From CAVQLX01 sp963811605 (GTDB taxonomy: Bacteria > Desulfobacterota > Binatia > DP-6), in assembly GCA_963811605.1 (NCBI GenBank), contig CAWESA010000002.1, positions 62,001 through 126,000 on the forward strand: 64,000 nt of DNA, read 5' to 3'. Shown in pieces: positions 40,196 through 49,408 of the stretch (position 1 is its first letter; the number at the start of each line of letters is the position of its first letter). The notes under the pieces were generated by a model, which saw nothing but the letters and a program-made list of their open reading frames with translations, made no database searches and was not told the DNA's origin. The translations under genes were made by a program, and so were the position numbers.

Positions 40196-42103
40196 GTGAT
40201 CGCCCTCGAAGCGAAGGAGTTCAAGGTCGCGGCCCCACAGGACGACCTGGGGACGCTGGGCCTGCGTCCGGACTCGGGGTGGAGCCGGATATGGCAGGTG
40301 CTGCTCGCGGGCCTCGGCCTGCTCCTGCTCCTGCCCGTGTCGCTGGCGATCGCGGTCGCGACGAAGATGACCAGCCGTGGGCCCGTCCTCTACAAGGGCA
40401 CACGCATCGGCCGGGGCATGGAGCCGTTCCATATCTTCAAGTTCCGGACCCTCCTGGTCGACGCCGAGCAGAAGATCGGCGCGCGCCTGCTGACGCCGGG
40501 CGACCCGCTGTACACGCCAGTCGGTCGCTTCCTGAAGCGCACCAAGCTGGACGAGATCCCGCAGCTCTGGAACGTGATCCGGGGCGACATGAACATGGTC
40601 GGCCCACGGCCCATCCGCCCGGTCTTCCTCGCCACCTCGATGCGGGAGATCCGCAACTATGCGGCGCGCTTCGTGGTCCGGCCCGGGATGACGGGCCTGG
40701 CCCAGCTGCGCGGCGGCTACTTCACCCACCCGCGCGACAAGCTGCGCTACGACATCCTCTACATCCGCAATCGCGGGTTCTGGATCGACCTCAAGCTGGT
40801 GGTCGCCACCTTCGTCAAGCTGCTCAACCGCTGGCTCACCCTCGGGCTGCTGCTCGCGCTGGTCTTCCTCTGTGCGTCGTTCGTCCCGGCGGTGTTCCGC
40901 TCGCCGTTCGAGCTCGAGCTGGGCGGCTTCCGCGTGTCGCCGGTCGAGGGGCTCGGGCTGCTGCTGGCGGCCGTGGCGCTCGTACGCCAGATTCCGGCAC
41001 ACCGGCTCTACCTCTACCGAACCCCGACCAACCTCCCCATGCTCGCCTTCGTGGTGTTCTCCGTGCTGGCCGGGCTGGTGGCGGGAGACATGATCGCCCG
41101 CCTGCGCGACGTGGCGTACTTCACCGCGTCCGGCTTCCTGCTGTACTTCCTGGTCGTCAGCGGCGACGTGACCCCCGGGTTCGCGCGCCGCGCGACCCGC
41201 TTCGTCGCGCTGGCGGCGGTGGTCGTCGCGGTGGTCGGAATCCTCGAGCTCGTCCTCGAGGCGCACGCGGTGGCGGTCTCCGGGGGAGACGCCGGCAGTG
41301 GGCTGCCCCGGCTGGTGTCGACCCTGGGCAGTCCGGTGGTGCTGGCCGCCTACCTCGTGCTCGGCGTCCCGCTCGTCTGCGTCGAGCTGGTATGCGCCGA
41401 GCGTCGCGAGGAGCGTGACTTCTGGCTCATCTGCACCACCCTGGTGCTGGTCGCCGTGCTGCTCACCCAGACGCGCCTCTCGCTCCTGGCCCTCTGGCTC
41501 ACCGGAACGGTCTTTGCCTGGCGCGTCTCGAAGCGCGCCTTCCGGCTCGTCCTGGGGGCGGCGCTCGCGTTGCTCGGCGTCCTCGTGCTCGCCGGCGCGC
41601 TGCGTCTGTCGCCTGCCGACATCGCGGTGGAGTTCTCGCGCCGGGTGGAGGTCACGATGGCGACGCTGGGGGAAGAGGCGGCAGGCCTGCGCGGTCTGGT
41701 CGGCACCGATCCCGGGAAGGGCGCGGTGGCGGTGGTCGAGGTGGACCGCGGCGCCGAGGGCGGCGCCGAGCGCTTCCACAACGAGAACATGCACCTGACC
41801 CTCGTGCTCCGCACCGGCCTGATCGGCTGGGCACTCATCATGTGGGTCATCGGAGCCGCGCTGCTCGGCATCTACCGGGCCAGCCGTACGATCGCCGACC
41901 CCCGGCTCGCCCTCACGCTGTGGGCAATCTTCTCGTCGGGGCTGGGCTTCCTCGTCTCGATGGGCAACTTCAACTCGTTCTACAACCCGACGATCCAGAT
42001 CCTGTTCTGGGGACTGCTCGGCATGGGCACGGCCATCGCGACGCACTTCGCCGGCCGGCGACCGCAGTTCAACATCATCTACCGTTTCGGACAGGGCGAG
42101 TGA
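40196..42103 (+). CDS. Fusion: monotopic phosphoglycosyltransferase plus O-antigen polymerase-like membrane domain
   Basis: 635 residues in one open frame, starting at GTG 40196. Residues 1-210 are a bacterial sugar transferase (PF02397): a re-entrant membrane helix ('QVLLAGLGLLLLLPVSLAIA'), 'RGPVLYKGTRIGRG', 'FHIFKFRTL', and catalytic 'TKLDEIPQLWNVIRGDMNMV' with the D-E dyad and 'GPRPIRPVF'. It would transfer a phospho-sugar from UDP to undecaprenyl phosphate. Residues about 225-635 contain about 10 TM helices with a late loop 'RFHNENMHLTLVLRTGLIG', resembling Wzy/O-antigen ligase proteins. The two activities are separate proteins in ordinary systems. No frame break or unusual base pattern marks the joint. 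Confidence 0.82.
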   Translation: MIALEAKEFKVAAPQDDLGTLGLRPDSGWSRIWQVLLAGLGLLLLLPVSLAIAVATKMTSRGPVLYKGTRIGRGMEPFHIFKFRTLLVDAEQKIGARLLTPGDPLYTPVGRFLKRTKLDEIPQLWNVIRGDMNMVGPRPIRPVFLATSMREIRNYAARFVVRPGMTGLAQLRGGYFTHPRDKLRYDILYIRNRGFWIDLKLVVATFVKLLNRWLTLGLLLALVFLCASFVPAVFRSPFELELGGFRVSPVEGLGLLLAAVALVRQIPAHRLYLYRTPTNLPMLAFVVFSVLAGLVAGDMIARLRDVAYFTASGFLLYFLVVSGDVTPGFARRATRFVALAAVVVAVVGILELVLEAHAVAVSGGDAGSGLPRLVSTLGSPVVLAAYLVLGVPLVCVELVCAERREERDFWLICTTLVLVAVLLTQTRLSLLALWLTGTVFAWRVSKRAFRLVLGAALALLGVLVLAGALRLSPADIAVEFSRRVEVTMATLGEEAAGLRGLVGTDPGKGAVAVVEVDRGAEGGAERFHNENMHLTLVLRTGLIGWALIMWVIGAALLGIYRASRTIADPRLALTLWAIFSSGLGFLVSMGNFNSFYNPTIQILFWGLLGMGTAIATHFAGRRPQFNIIYRFGQGE

Positions 42104-44100
42104 GCGGGCGCGTGCAAGCAACGGCGAGCCGGCTGGGCGGCGCGGCGCGCGGTCTCGGATTCGGCGTGGTCGCAGGAGCGCTCTGGTTCGGCCTCGAGGC
42201 CGTCTCCAACTGGGCTGCCGGCGGCGTCGTCCCGGGCCCGATCCTCGGCCGCATCGCCACGCTCGACGTGGGGCTCGCGGCGCTCGCCGGCCTGGGGCTC
42301 GGCGCGCTGCTGCCGCGGGGCGGGGCGGCGCTCGGTCTCGCGCTGGGCGCCGCGTACGGCTTCCTGCGCGTGTTCGCACCGCCGGGCATGGGTGCCGAGG
42401 CGGTCTACGTGCTGGTGGCGGCGGGGGCCGTGGCCGCCGGAGCCTGGCTGGCCGGTCGCGACCGAAACGGCGTGCTCGCCTTCGTCCACATGGCGCTGCT
42501 GAGCGCCGCCGCCGTGCTCGGCCTCGACTTCGCGCTCGAGTCGATGCGCGCCGGCGCGCTCCGCGGCATGCGGCTGCCGCTCGCCCTGGCGCTCCTGCCG
42601 CTGGTCGCCGTCGCGCTCGACCGGCTGCTGGCGCTCGTGCTGCGCCGTCGCGGCCTGCGATTCGGCCTCGAGCTGGCGGCGGCGGGCGTCGTGCTCGCCG
42701 TGCTGGGCTCGCCGCTCTCGACGGCGCCGATCGACAATCGGGTGGTCACCGGTGTGCCGCCGCCGAAGGGCACGCCGGACGTCTTTCTGGTCTCGCTCGA
42801 CACCACGCGCGCCGATCGCCTGTCGCTCTATGGCTACGGCCGTCCGACGTCGCCGCAGCTCGAGGCGCTGGCGGCGGACGCGCTCACCTTCACGCAGGCG
42901 CGCTCCACGGCCGGGTGGACGCTCCCCGGTCACGCCTCGATGCTGACGGGCATGTATCCGAGCCGGCACGGGGCGCACCTTGCGGGGGGATGGCTGGCGG
43001 GCCAGTCGATCGACGGGCGCCGCAACGTGGCCTTCCCGCTCGCCGCCGACAAGACGACGCTGGCCGAGGGGCTGCGCGATCGCGGCTACACCACGGGCGC
43101 GTTCGTGGCCAACTTCTCCTATCTCTATCGCGACTTCGGCCTGGCGCAGGGCTTCCAGCGCTACGACGACGCGCCCGGCCTGCTGCTGCGGGTGCGGCCG
43201 CCGGTGGTCCGCTTCGCACAGCACAGCTTCGACCCCGGCTTCTGCCTGAAGCCGTACCGCACGGCTGCCGACATCAATCATCGCGCGCTGTCCTGGCTCG
43301 ACGAGGCGCCGGCCGGTCGACCGGTGTTTGCGTTCCTCAACTACATGGAGGCCCATCAGCCGTGGCTGGCCCCCCCGCCTCACGATCGCTGGGTCTGGGA
43401 GCTGCCGCAGGCGCGGCAGCTCGCGACCAAGGATCTCTACACCCACGAGGTGAAGGAGTTCTCCCCGCAGGAGATCGAGTTCATCCGCGCCAACTACGAC
43501 GGACAGGTCGCGGCCATGGACGAGGCGCTGGGCCAGCTCATCGCCGAGCTCAAGGCGCGCGGCCGGTACGACAACGCCCTCATCATCGTGACCGCCGACC
43601 ACGGCGAGCTCCTCGGTGAGCACGGATTCGTTGGACACATGGGCCGCATGCTGTACGAGCCGCTGCTCCACGTGCCGATGGTGGTGAAGTTTCCCGGCGG
43701 CGATCATCCCCGCGGCCGGATCGACAGCCAGGTGCAGATCCTCGACGTGACGCCGACCGTGCTGGCGGAGGCGGGCGCACCCATCCCTCCCGCGGTCCAG
43801 GGCGAGGACCTGCGGCGGGTCACGCGTCCGAGCCTGGCCGAGGAGGACATCAACCCCTTCCTGGTCTCCGACTACGGCGTGACCTACGATCGCGCCATCC
43901 GCGTGATGTTCGACGGCAGCTGGAAGCTCATCACCACCTCGAAGGGAGAGCGCATGCTGTTCGACCTGTCGCGCGACCCCCAGGAGACCAACGACGTCGC
44001 GGCTGCCGAACCCGACCGCGTGGACGAGCTGGCGCGCCGGCTCGAGGCGACGCTGAGCACGATGGTGGCGGCAGCCGGCTCCACCAGGCAGGTGAACTAG
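42100..44100 (+). CDS. Membrane sulfatase-fold enzyme, AP superfamily
   Basis: 666 residues from GTG 42100 (GTGA overlap). Residues about 1-200 form six or so hydrophobic segments. Residues about 225-640 are a sulfatase-fold domain (PF00884): 'DVFLVSLDTTRADRLSLYGY', 'STAGWTLPGHASMLTGMYPS', 'ALIIVTADHGELLGEHG' and 'VTPTVLAEAGA'. The nucleophile position in 'WTLPGH' is Thr, not the Cys/Ser that is made into formylglycine. It is therefore more like phospho-group transferases and hydrolases (LtaS or MdoB style) than a sulfatase. It probably acts outside the cytoplasmic membrane on EPS or lipid-linked sugar. Confidence 0.85.
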   Translation: MSGRVQATASRLGGAARGLGFGVVAGALWFGLEAVSNWAAGGVVPGPILGRIATLDVGLAALAGLGLGALLPRGGAALGLALGAAYGFLRVFAPPGMGAEAVYVLVAAGAVAAGAWLAGRDRNGVLAFVHMALLSAAAVLGLDFALESMRAGALRGMRLPLALALLPLVAVALDRLLALVLRRRGLRFGLELAAAGVVLAVLGSPLSTAPIDNRVVTGVPPPKGTPDVFLVSLDTTRADRLSLYGYGRPTSPQLEALAADALTFTQARSTAGWTLPGHASMLTGMYPSRHGAHLAGGWLAGQSIDGRRNVAFPLAADKTTLAEGLRDRGYTTGAFVANFSYLYRDFGLAQGFQRYDDAPGLLLRVRPPVVRFAQHSFDPGFCLKPYRTAADINHRALSWLDEAPAGRPVFAFLNYMEAHQPWLAPPPHDRWVWELPQARQLATKDLYTHEVKEFSPQEIEFIRANYDGQVAAMDEALGQLIAELKARGRYDNALIIVTADHGELLGEHGFVGHMGRMLYEPLLHVPMVVKFPGGDHPRGRIDSQVQILDVTPTVLAEAGAPIPPAVQGEDLRRVTRPSLAEEDINPFLVSDYGVTYDRAIRVMFDGSWKLITTSKGERMLFDLSRDPQETNDVAAAEPDRVDELARRLEATLSTMVAAAGSTRQVN

Positions 44101-44103
44101 AGG

Positions 44104-45207
44104 ATGCGTCCCAACGGAACACAGCTCTCGGAGACGGGTGCGGAAGCGCAGGGAGCCCTGCGCCGGGTCACGTCGATCACGCGCTGGCTCTCGCGCCGCA
44201 AGAGCTCGGTGCCGCAGCCGGCGCCCCGGATCTCGGTCGTCATGCCCGTGTACAACGCGGAGGCCACGCTCGAGGAGTGTCTCACCAAGCTGGGCCAGTC
44301 CACCTTCGAGGACTTCGAGGTGGTGGTGGTCGACGACGGCTCGACGGACGGCTCGAAGGAGATCATGACGCGCTTTCCGGTGCGCGTGGTCCCGTCGTCG
44401 GGCCGGGTGGGGCCTGCCGCAGCCCGCAACCTCGGGGCCCAGGTGGCGACCGGCGAGTACCTCTTCTTCATCGACTCCGATGTCATGGTGCGTGCGGACA
44501 CCCTGGCGCTGCTGGCCGAAGGGTTCGCCAGCGACGGTGTCGATGGCCTCTGCGGCGTGCAGGCGGCCGAGATGCGGCACCGCGATCTCGTGAGCCAGTA
44601 CAAAAACCTGTGGATGCGGTGGACCTATTTGAGGCAGACTGGCGACGTGCCGCTGTTCTACACCACCGCCGCTGCCATCCGGCGGGACGCCTTCCTGCGG
44701 GTCGGCGGCTTCGACGCGGGCTACGCCACCCCGAACGTCGAGGACACGGCCTTCGGCCAGAAGCTCCGCCGGCTCGGCGTGCGGGTGCGGATCCATCCGC
44801 AGCTCGAGGTCGAGCACGTCAAGCGATATTCGCTGAGGGCCCTCCTGCGCACCGATTTCATGCGCGCCGTGTCCTTGACGCGGCTCAAGCTCCGCCACCC
44901 GGAAGATCTGGGCGAGAACAACACCTCGGTCCCGGCGAGCTACATGGCGAGCGTGCCGCTGAGCGGGCTCGCCGTCCTGGCCGTGGTGGTGGGCCTCGCC
45001 CTGGGCTGGACTCCGGTCACCGTGGCGGGAATCATCGCCGCGCTCGGCGTGCTGGTGCTCAATGGCGGATTCCTGGACGCCATCCGCCGCAGCGACGGAT
45101 GGGGCCGGGCGCTGGCCGCCGTGCCGGTGCTCTGGCTCGAGCTGCTCGTGGTGGGGGTAGGGACGGCCGTCGGGCTGCTCTCGTTCCCGTTCGGCCGCCG
45201 ATACTGA
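44104..45207 (+). CDS. GT2-family glycosyltransferase with C-terminal membrane helices
   Basis: 367 residues. The GT-A domain has 'ISVVMPVYNAEATLEECL', 'VVVVDDGSTDGSKEIM', DXD in 'FFIDSDVMVRAD' and 'YATPNVEDTAFGQKL' (the Glu-Asp acceptor motif). The last 90 residues hold two or three TM helices. The start is 3 nt after the sulfatase-fold gene's stop. It would add a sugar to the lipid-linked EPS unit. The start MRPNGTQLSETG... is probable; no strong ribosome site was seen. Confidence 0.9.
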   Translation: MRPNGTQLSETGAEAQGALRRVTSITRWLSRRKSSVPQPAPRISVVMPVYNAEATLEECLTKLGQSTFEDFEVVVVDDGSTDGSKEIMTRFPVRVVPSSGRVGPAAARNLGAQVATGEYLFFIDSDVMVRADTLALLAEGFASDGVDGLCGVQAAEMRHRDLVSQYKNLWMRWTYLRQTGDVPLFYTTAAAIRRDAFLRVGGFDAGYATPNVEDTAFGQKLRRLGVRVRIHPQLEVEHVKRYSLRALLRTDFMRAVSLTRLKLRHPEDLGENNTSVPASYMASVPLSGLAVLAVVVGLALGWTPVTVAGIIAALGVLVLNGGFLDAIRRSDGWGRALAAVPVLWLELLVVGVGTAVGLLSFPFGRRY

Positions 45208-45233
45208 CGATTCGCGATCTCAAGGAGACCACG

Positions 45234-46454
45234 ATGGGTTACCTCGACTACCTGCAGCACGGGAAGAAGATGTTCCGCAAGAAGGGCGAGCTTCCCGTGT
45301 ACCTCGTCTACTTCATCACCGACGCATGCAACGCCAAGTGCAAGCACTGCCTGCTCGCCGACGGGGCGCACCCCGGCTGGGAAGAGCCGTCGATGACCTA
45401 CCGCAAGCAGGAGCTCTCGCTGGAGGAGATCGAGAAGGTCACCACCAGCATCGGCAAGGGTAGCCTGATGTTCCTGCTCCCCACCGGCGGCGAGCCCTTC
45501 CTGCGCAAGGACATCGGGGAGATCGTCAAGATCTTCCACAAGAACACCGGCGTGCGGAACGTCGGCATTCCCAGCAACGGCAGCACGACGGCGCGCACGG
45601 TGTCGATCGTGAAGGACCTGTGCGAGAGCTGTCCGGACCTCGACCTCCACATCGACATCTCGCTCGACGGGGTGGGCGAGCTGCACGACGAGATCCGTGT
45701 CTTTCCGGGCCTCTTCAAACGCTCGATCGAGACCTACAAGGCGCTGCGCGACATCGAGAAGCACTACAAGAACTTCAGCGTGCAGGTGGAGACGACCGTC
45801 TCGAAGCACAACGAGGACGTGTTGATCGAGAACTACGAGTGGTTCCGCAGGAACCTCGACGTGGACACCGTGTTCACGCTCCTCACCCGCGGCAGCCCGA
45901 AAGAGCCGCTGGCCAAGTTCTTCGATGTCGAGAAGTACCAGGCGTACGCCGATCACATGGAGAAGGAGTACAAGAGCGGCTCGCTCTCCGGCTACGACCA
46001 CTTCCCGTTCGCGGACTTCATCAACGCGAAGCGGATCGTCCGCCACAACCTGATCGCGAAGATCGCGCGCGACAACCAGTACCAGATTCCCTGCTACGCC
46101 GGAAACCTCGGGGGCGCGATGTTCGCCAACGGCGACATCTACCCGTGTGAGCTGCTCATCGATCGCAAGCTCGGCAACGTGCGTGAGGCGGGCTACGACT
46201 TCCGGAAGATCTGGTTCAGCGAGGCCGCCGAGGCCTCACGCAAGTTCATCCGGGAATCGAAGTGCTTCTGCACGTACGAATGCTTCCTCACCATCAACAT
46301 CCTCTTCAACCCGCGCATGATGCCGGCCGTGCTCAAGGAATGGTCGAGCCTCAAGTTCCGCAAGGCGTGGCGGAAGCTCACCGGGCAGCAGCCTGCGCGG
46401 GCCACGCTCGCCAGCTGCGGGACCGGCGCCAGCACCACGGCCACCGCTGCCTGA
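45234..46454 (+). CDS. Radical SAM protein with SPASM-like C-terminus
   Basis: 406 residues, AAGGAG ribosome site ahead of ATG 45234. The radical SAM cluster ligands are C32, C36 and C39 ('TDACNAKCKHCLL', C.x3.C.x2.C), with the GGE motif in 'LLPTGGEPFLRKD'. An additional Cys-rich region near the C-terminus ('QIPCYAGNLGGAMFANGDIYPC', 'SKCFCTYECF') is typical of SPASM/twitch domains binding a second Fe-S cluster. Such enzymes modify peptides, sugars or lipids by radical chemistry. Between glycosyltransferases here it might modify an EPS sugar or lipid carrier. Low local GC in some codons was not seen. Confidence 0.88.
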   Translation: MGYLDYLQHGKKMFRKKGELPVYLVYFITDACNAKCKHCLLADGAHPGWEEPSMTYRKQELSLEEIEKVTTSIGKGSLMFLLPTGGEPFLRKDIGEIVKIFHKNTGVRNVGIPSNGSTTARTVSIVKDLCESCPDLDLHIDISLDGVGELHDEIRVFPGLFKRSIETYKALRDIEKHYKNFSVQVETTVSKHNEDVLIENYEWFRRNLDVDTVFTLLTRGSPKEPLAKFFDVEKYQAYADHMEKEYKSGSLSGYDHFPFADFINAKRIVRHNLIAKIARDNQYQIPCYAGNLGGAMFANGDIYPCELLIDRKLGNVREAGYDFRKIWFSEAAEASRKFIRESKCFCTYECFLTINILFNPRMMPAVLKEWSSLKFRKAWRKLTGQQPARATLASCGTGASTTATAA

Positions 46455-46486
46455 GCGCAGGGCCGATCACTCCAGGGGGGGTCTCC

Positions 46487-47260
46487 ATGTTCCGAGGTAA
46501 GCGCATCTCCGTCGTCATTCCCTGCCACAACGAGGAGGAGGGCGTCCGCGCCACCGTCGAGCAGATGCCCGCCATCGTCGACGAGGTGGTGGTGGTCGAC
46601 AACGCCTCGACCGACCGCACCGCCGAGGTGGCGCGCTCCCTGGGCTGCCGGGTGATCTTCGAGGGTCGCAAGGGATACGGTCGCGCCTATCGCACCGGCT
46701 TCGAGAACGCCCGCGGTGACATCGTCGTGACCATGGACGGCGACGGTACGTACCCGCCCAACTCGATCCCGCTTCTTCTGCACGTGCTCCTCGAGGAGAA
46801 GATCGACTTCATGACGGCGCGGCGCTGGCGGTCGAAGAACGACAAGTCGAAGAGCCCGCTGCGCCTGCTCGGCAACGCCATCCTGTCGGGCGCCACGATG
46901 GTGCTCTTCCGCCGCTTCCTGATCGATTCGCAGTCCGGCATGTGGATCTTCCGGCGCGACATCCTGCAGCGCATCCGGCCGGAGAGCGACGGCATGGCGC
47001 TGTCGCAGGAGCTCAAGATCCTGGCCTTCACGCATCCGGAGATCCGCTGCCTCGAGATGCCGATCTACTACGGAGATCGCGTCGGCGAGAGCAAGCTGAA
47101 CCTGTGGAAAGACGGATTCGGCAACCTGATCGCGCTCGGCAAGCTGCGACTCACGCTCGGGCGGCGCCGTCGCCTGGCGGCCACGGCGGCCACGGTGACC
47201 CCGCTGGCGCCAGTGGACGACCAGCCGGTCGAAGAGCGCCGGGCGTCGCAGGCGCCCTGA
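46487..47260 (+). CDS. GT2-family glycosyltransferase (dolichyl-phosphate-mannose synthase-like)
   Basis: 257 residues. 'ISVVIPCHNEEEGVRATVEQ', 'VVVVDNASTDRTAEVARSLG', 'VTMDGDGTYPPNSI' (DGDGTYPP is the DXD of polyprenyl-phosphate glycosyltransferases such as DPMS, GtrB and ArnC-like) and 'GSGMWIFRRDIL'-type 'SQSGMWIF'. It has no C-terminal TM pair, so it is likely soluble or peripheral. It would move a sugar from a nucleotide donor to polyprenyl phosphate for later periplasmic transfer. The basic 'GRRRRLAATAA' tail may bind membrane. The next gene starts 3 nt downstream. Confidence 0.9.
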   Translation: MFRGKRISVVIPCHNEEEGVRATVEQMPAIVDEVVVVDNASTDRTAEVARSLGCRVIFEGRKGYGRAYRTGFENARGDIVVTMDGDGTYPPNSIPLLLHVLLEEKIDFMTARRWRSKNDKSKSPLRLLGNAILSGATMVLFRRFLIDSQSGMWIFRRDILQRIRPESDGMALSQELKILAFTHPEIRCLEMPIYYGDRVGESKLNLWKDGFGNLIALGKLRLTLGRRRRLAATAATVTPLAPVDDQPVEERRASQAP

Positions 47261-47263
47261 GCC

Positions 47264-47848
47264 ATGGCCCTCTGCCTGGCGCACGCCACGGCGGGGTATC
47301 TGGCTTACGAGGCGCTCCGGCCCGCCGGACCGCATCGCCCCTGGCTGCTCGCCGGGGCCGTGTTCCTCGCCAACGCGCCGGACCTCGACTTCCTGCCCGG
47401 CCTGACGGTCGGCGACCCCGCCGTGTTCCATCGCGGGATCACGCACACGCTGGGTGCGGCCGCGGTGGTCTCGGCGACGGTGTGGCTGGTCGCACGCTGG
47501 CGACGCGTGGAGCGCTCGTGGTGGTGGGCGGCGTTCGCGACGGCGGCGTATGGCAGCCACCTCCTGGTGGACTGGATGACGACGGACGCGGTCCCGCCGT
47601 CGGGCATCCAGCTGCTGTGGCCGCTCAGCGATCGCTGGCTGCACGCGCCGTTCGATCTGCTGGGCGAGATCATCATCGATCCCACCGGACGCATGGCCTT
47701 CTTGCACAGTCTGGTGACCCCTGTCGCCCTGCGGGCGTGGCTGCGGGAGGTCGGCATCGCCCTGGCAGTCGTGGCCAGCGTGCATGCGGCGCGCGCCGCG
47801 GCCGCGGCGTTCGGCGATGCCGCGATCGACGAGTCGCTGGAGCCGTGA
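47264..47848 (+). CDS. YdjM/DUF457-family membrane metal-dependent hydrolase
   Basis: 194 residues with about four hydrophobic segments. The family's motifs are visible: an N-terminal His in 'LAHATAGYLAYEAL', 'NAPDLDFLPGL' (DxD), 'FHRGITHTLGAAA' and 'GSHLLVDWMTTDA'. These probably bind a metal within the membrane (PF04307, formerly the LexA-regulated YdjM group). The reaction is unknown; some relatives are grouped with phospholipases. The place in the EPS locus suggests a role in lipid carrier handling, which is inference. Confidence 0.78.
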   Translation: MALCLAHATAGYLAYEALRPAGPHRPWLLAGAVFLANAPDLDFLPGLTVGDPAVFHRGITHTLGAAAVVSATVWLVARWRRVERSWWWAAFATAAYGSHLLVDWMTTDAVPPSGIQLLWPLSDRWLHAPFDLLGEIIIDPTGRMAFLHSLVTPVALRAWLREVGIALAVVASVHAARAAAAAFGDAAIDESLEP

Positions 47849-47855
47849 CCGCCGA

Positions 47856-48404
47856 ATGACCTGGTGGATGGGCTATGTGGTCCTGCTCCTGGCGCTCTTC
47901 GTCCGCTTCCAGCCGCCCGGCGCGCCGGCGCCGCCACCGCTGCACGTCGCGGCCGACGAGCCCTTCGGCCTCATCCGCGCGCATCATGCGGTCTTCTATG
48001 CGATTCTCCTCGGGGCGCCGGTGGAGGTGGCGGTGCGCGGCGGCGCGCCGCACGGGCGCGCGATCGGCGTCCTGGCCTTCGCGCTCGGCGTCGCCCTGTA
48101 TCGTGTCGCCGCACGCGCCCTGGGCGAGTCCCTGTCGCCCCTGGTCGCGCCGCGCCCGGGAGCCCCGCTCGTGACCGCCGGTCCCTATCGCTGGCTGCGC
48201 CATCCGATGTACCTGGGGCAGGCCCTGATCGCGGTGGGTGCTCCGCTCACTCTCGGGGCGCGCTGGACGCTCTGGCTCGCCGCGCCGGCGCTCGTCATCC
48301 TGGGGATCCGGGCCCGACTCGAGGATGCCGTCCTGGCGCGCACCTTCCCCGAGCACGCCCGCTGGGCCACGCGGGCCAAGAGCTTGGTTCCCTTCGTCTT
48401 CTGA
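47856..48404 (+). CDS. Isoprenylcysteine methyltransferase-family membrane protein (ICMT/PEMT)
   Basis: 182 residues, start MTWWMGYVVLLLALFVRFQP, with about four hydrophobic segments. The ICMT/PEMT signature is 'VTAGPYRWLRHPMYLGQALIA' (RHPxY) followed by a C-terminal 'EDAVLARTFPEHARWATRAKSLVPFVF' (E..L...F...Y/W), the SAM- and substrate-binding half. Methylates a lipid-like substrate in the membrane. Substrate unknown. It is 7 nt after the DUF457 gene. Confidence 0.8.
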   Translation: MTWWMGYVVLLLALFVRFQPPGAPAPPPLHVAADEPFGLIRAHHAVFYAILLGAPVEVAVRGGAPHGRAIGVLAFALGVALYRVAARALGESLSPLVAPRPGAPLVTAGPYRWLRHPMYLGQALIAVGAPLTLGARWTLWLAAPALVILGIRARLEDAVLARTFPEHARWATRAKSLVPFVF

Positions 48405-48460
48405 TGCACGCCGAGATTGCCAGCCCGGACGAACTTCGCTAGACCCTCACACCCCCGAGT

Positions 48461-49408
48461 ATGCACACCGTCGCCGTCGATATCCTGACGGGCTTCCTGG
48501 GCAGCGGGAAGACCACGCTGCTCCGGCACGTGCTCGACCACGGGCTGCGCGGCAAGCCCGTCGCCGTCATCATGAACGAGATCGGCGAGATCGGGATCGA
48601 TGGTCGCGTGATCACCGGCCTGTCGGCGGTCGAGCAGATGGTCGAGCTGTCCAGCGGCTGCATCTGCTGCACCATCGACGACTACCGCTTCGATCTCGCC
48701 GTGCAGGAGATCATCGAGACCGCACGGCCGCATCTCATCGTCATCGAGTCCACCGGCCTGGCCGATCCCGAGCCGCTGGTCGACCGCGTCAAGGCCGCCG
48801 GCCTCGGCCTCGATGCCGTCATCACGGTCGTCGACGCCGCCAACGCGTCTCGCCAGCTGCGAGAGACCGAGGTTGCAGCGCGTCAGGTCGCGGCGGCGGA
48901 CTTCCTGGTGCTGAACAAGCTCGATCTGGTCGACGAGACCACGGCCGCGCGGGTGGAGCGCCGGCTCGCGCGCCTCAATCCGCGCGCCGAGCGTGTCCGC
49001 ACCGTGCGCGGGGCCATCGACAGCGACGTCCTGTTCGCCACCGGGGTGGCGACCTTCCGTGAGCGTGCTCGCACCGCAGGCGGCGACCATCTGCACGCCG
49101 ACGGCTTCACGAGCTTCGTCTACCGCTCCGATGCACCCCTGGACCAGGGCCGCTTCGAGCGCCTGCTGGCGCGCCTGCCGCGCGACGTGGTGCGCGCGAA
49201 GGGCATCGTGCAGTTCGCGGGCCGCGACTGGCAGAGCCTCTTCAACGTCACCTGCGGACGCCCCGAGCTCACGTGGGTGCAGCTGCCGGGATGCCGCGAC
49301 AACCAGGCGGTGTTCATCGGGCGCAACCTGGCGCGGCACGAGGCCGCGCTGCGCGTCCGCCTGGCTGCGTGCGAGGTCGCGTCCGAGAGGAGTGAGACCC
49401 ATGGCTGA
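48461..49408 (+). CDS. CobW/G3E-family GTPase (metallochaperone)
   Basis: 315 residues. Walker A 'LTGFLGSGKTTLLRH', switch 'GEIGIDG', the metal-binding motif 'SSGCICCTI' (C.x.C.C), Walker B 'LIVIESTGLADP' and the guanine motif 'LVLNKLDL'. The C-terminal CobW_C domain is at about 215-300. G3E GTPases deliver zinc or other metals to client enzymes. Possible clients nearby are the two NodB enzymes and the binuclear AP enzymes (which need Zn, Mn or similar) or the radical SAM protein. The stop overlaps the start of the small LGY gene. Confidence 0.92.
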   Translation: MHTVAVDILTGFLGSGKTTLLRHVLDHGLRGKPVAVIMNEIGEIGIDGRVITGLSAVEQMVELSSGCICCTIDDYRFDLAVQEIIETARPHLIVIESTGLADPEPLVDRVKAAGLGLDAVITVVDAANASRQLRETEVAARQVAAADFLVLNKLDLVDETTAARVERRLARLNPRAERVRTVRGAIDSDVLFATGVATFRERARTAGGDHLHADGFTSFVYRSDAPLDQGRFERLLARLPRDVVRAKGIVQFAGRDWQSLFNVTCGRPELTWVQLPGCRDNQAVFIGRNLARHEAALRVRLAACEVASERSETHG

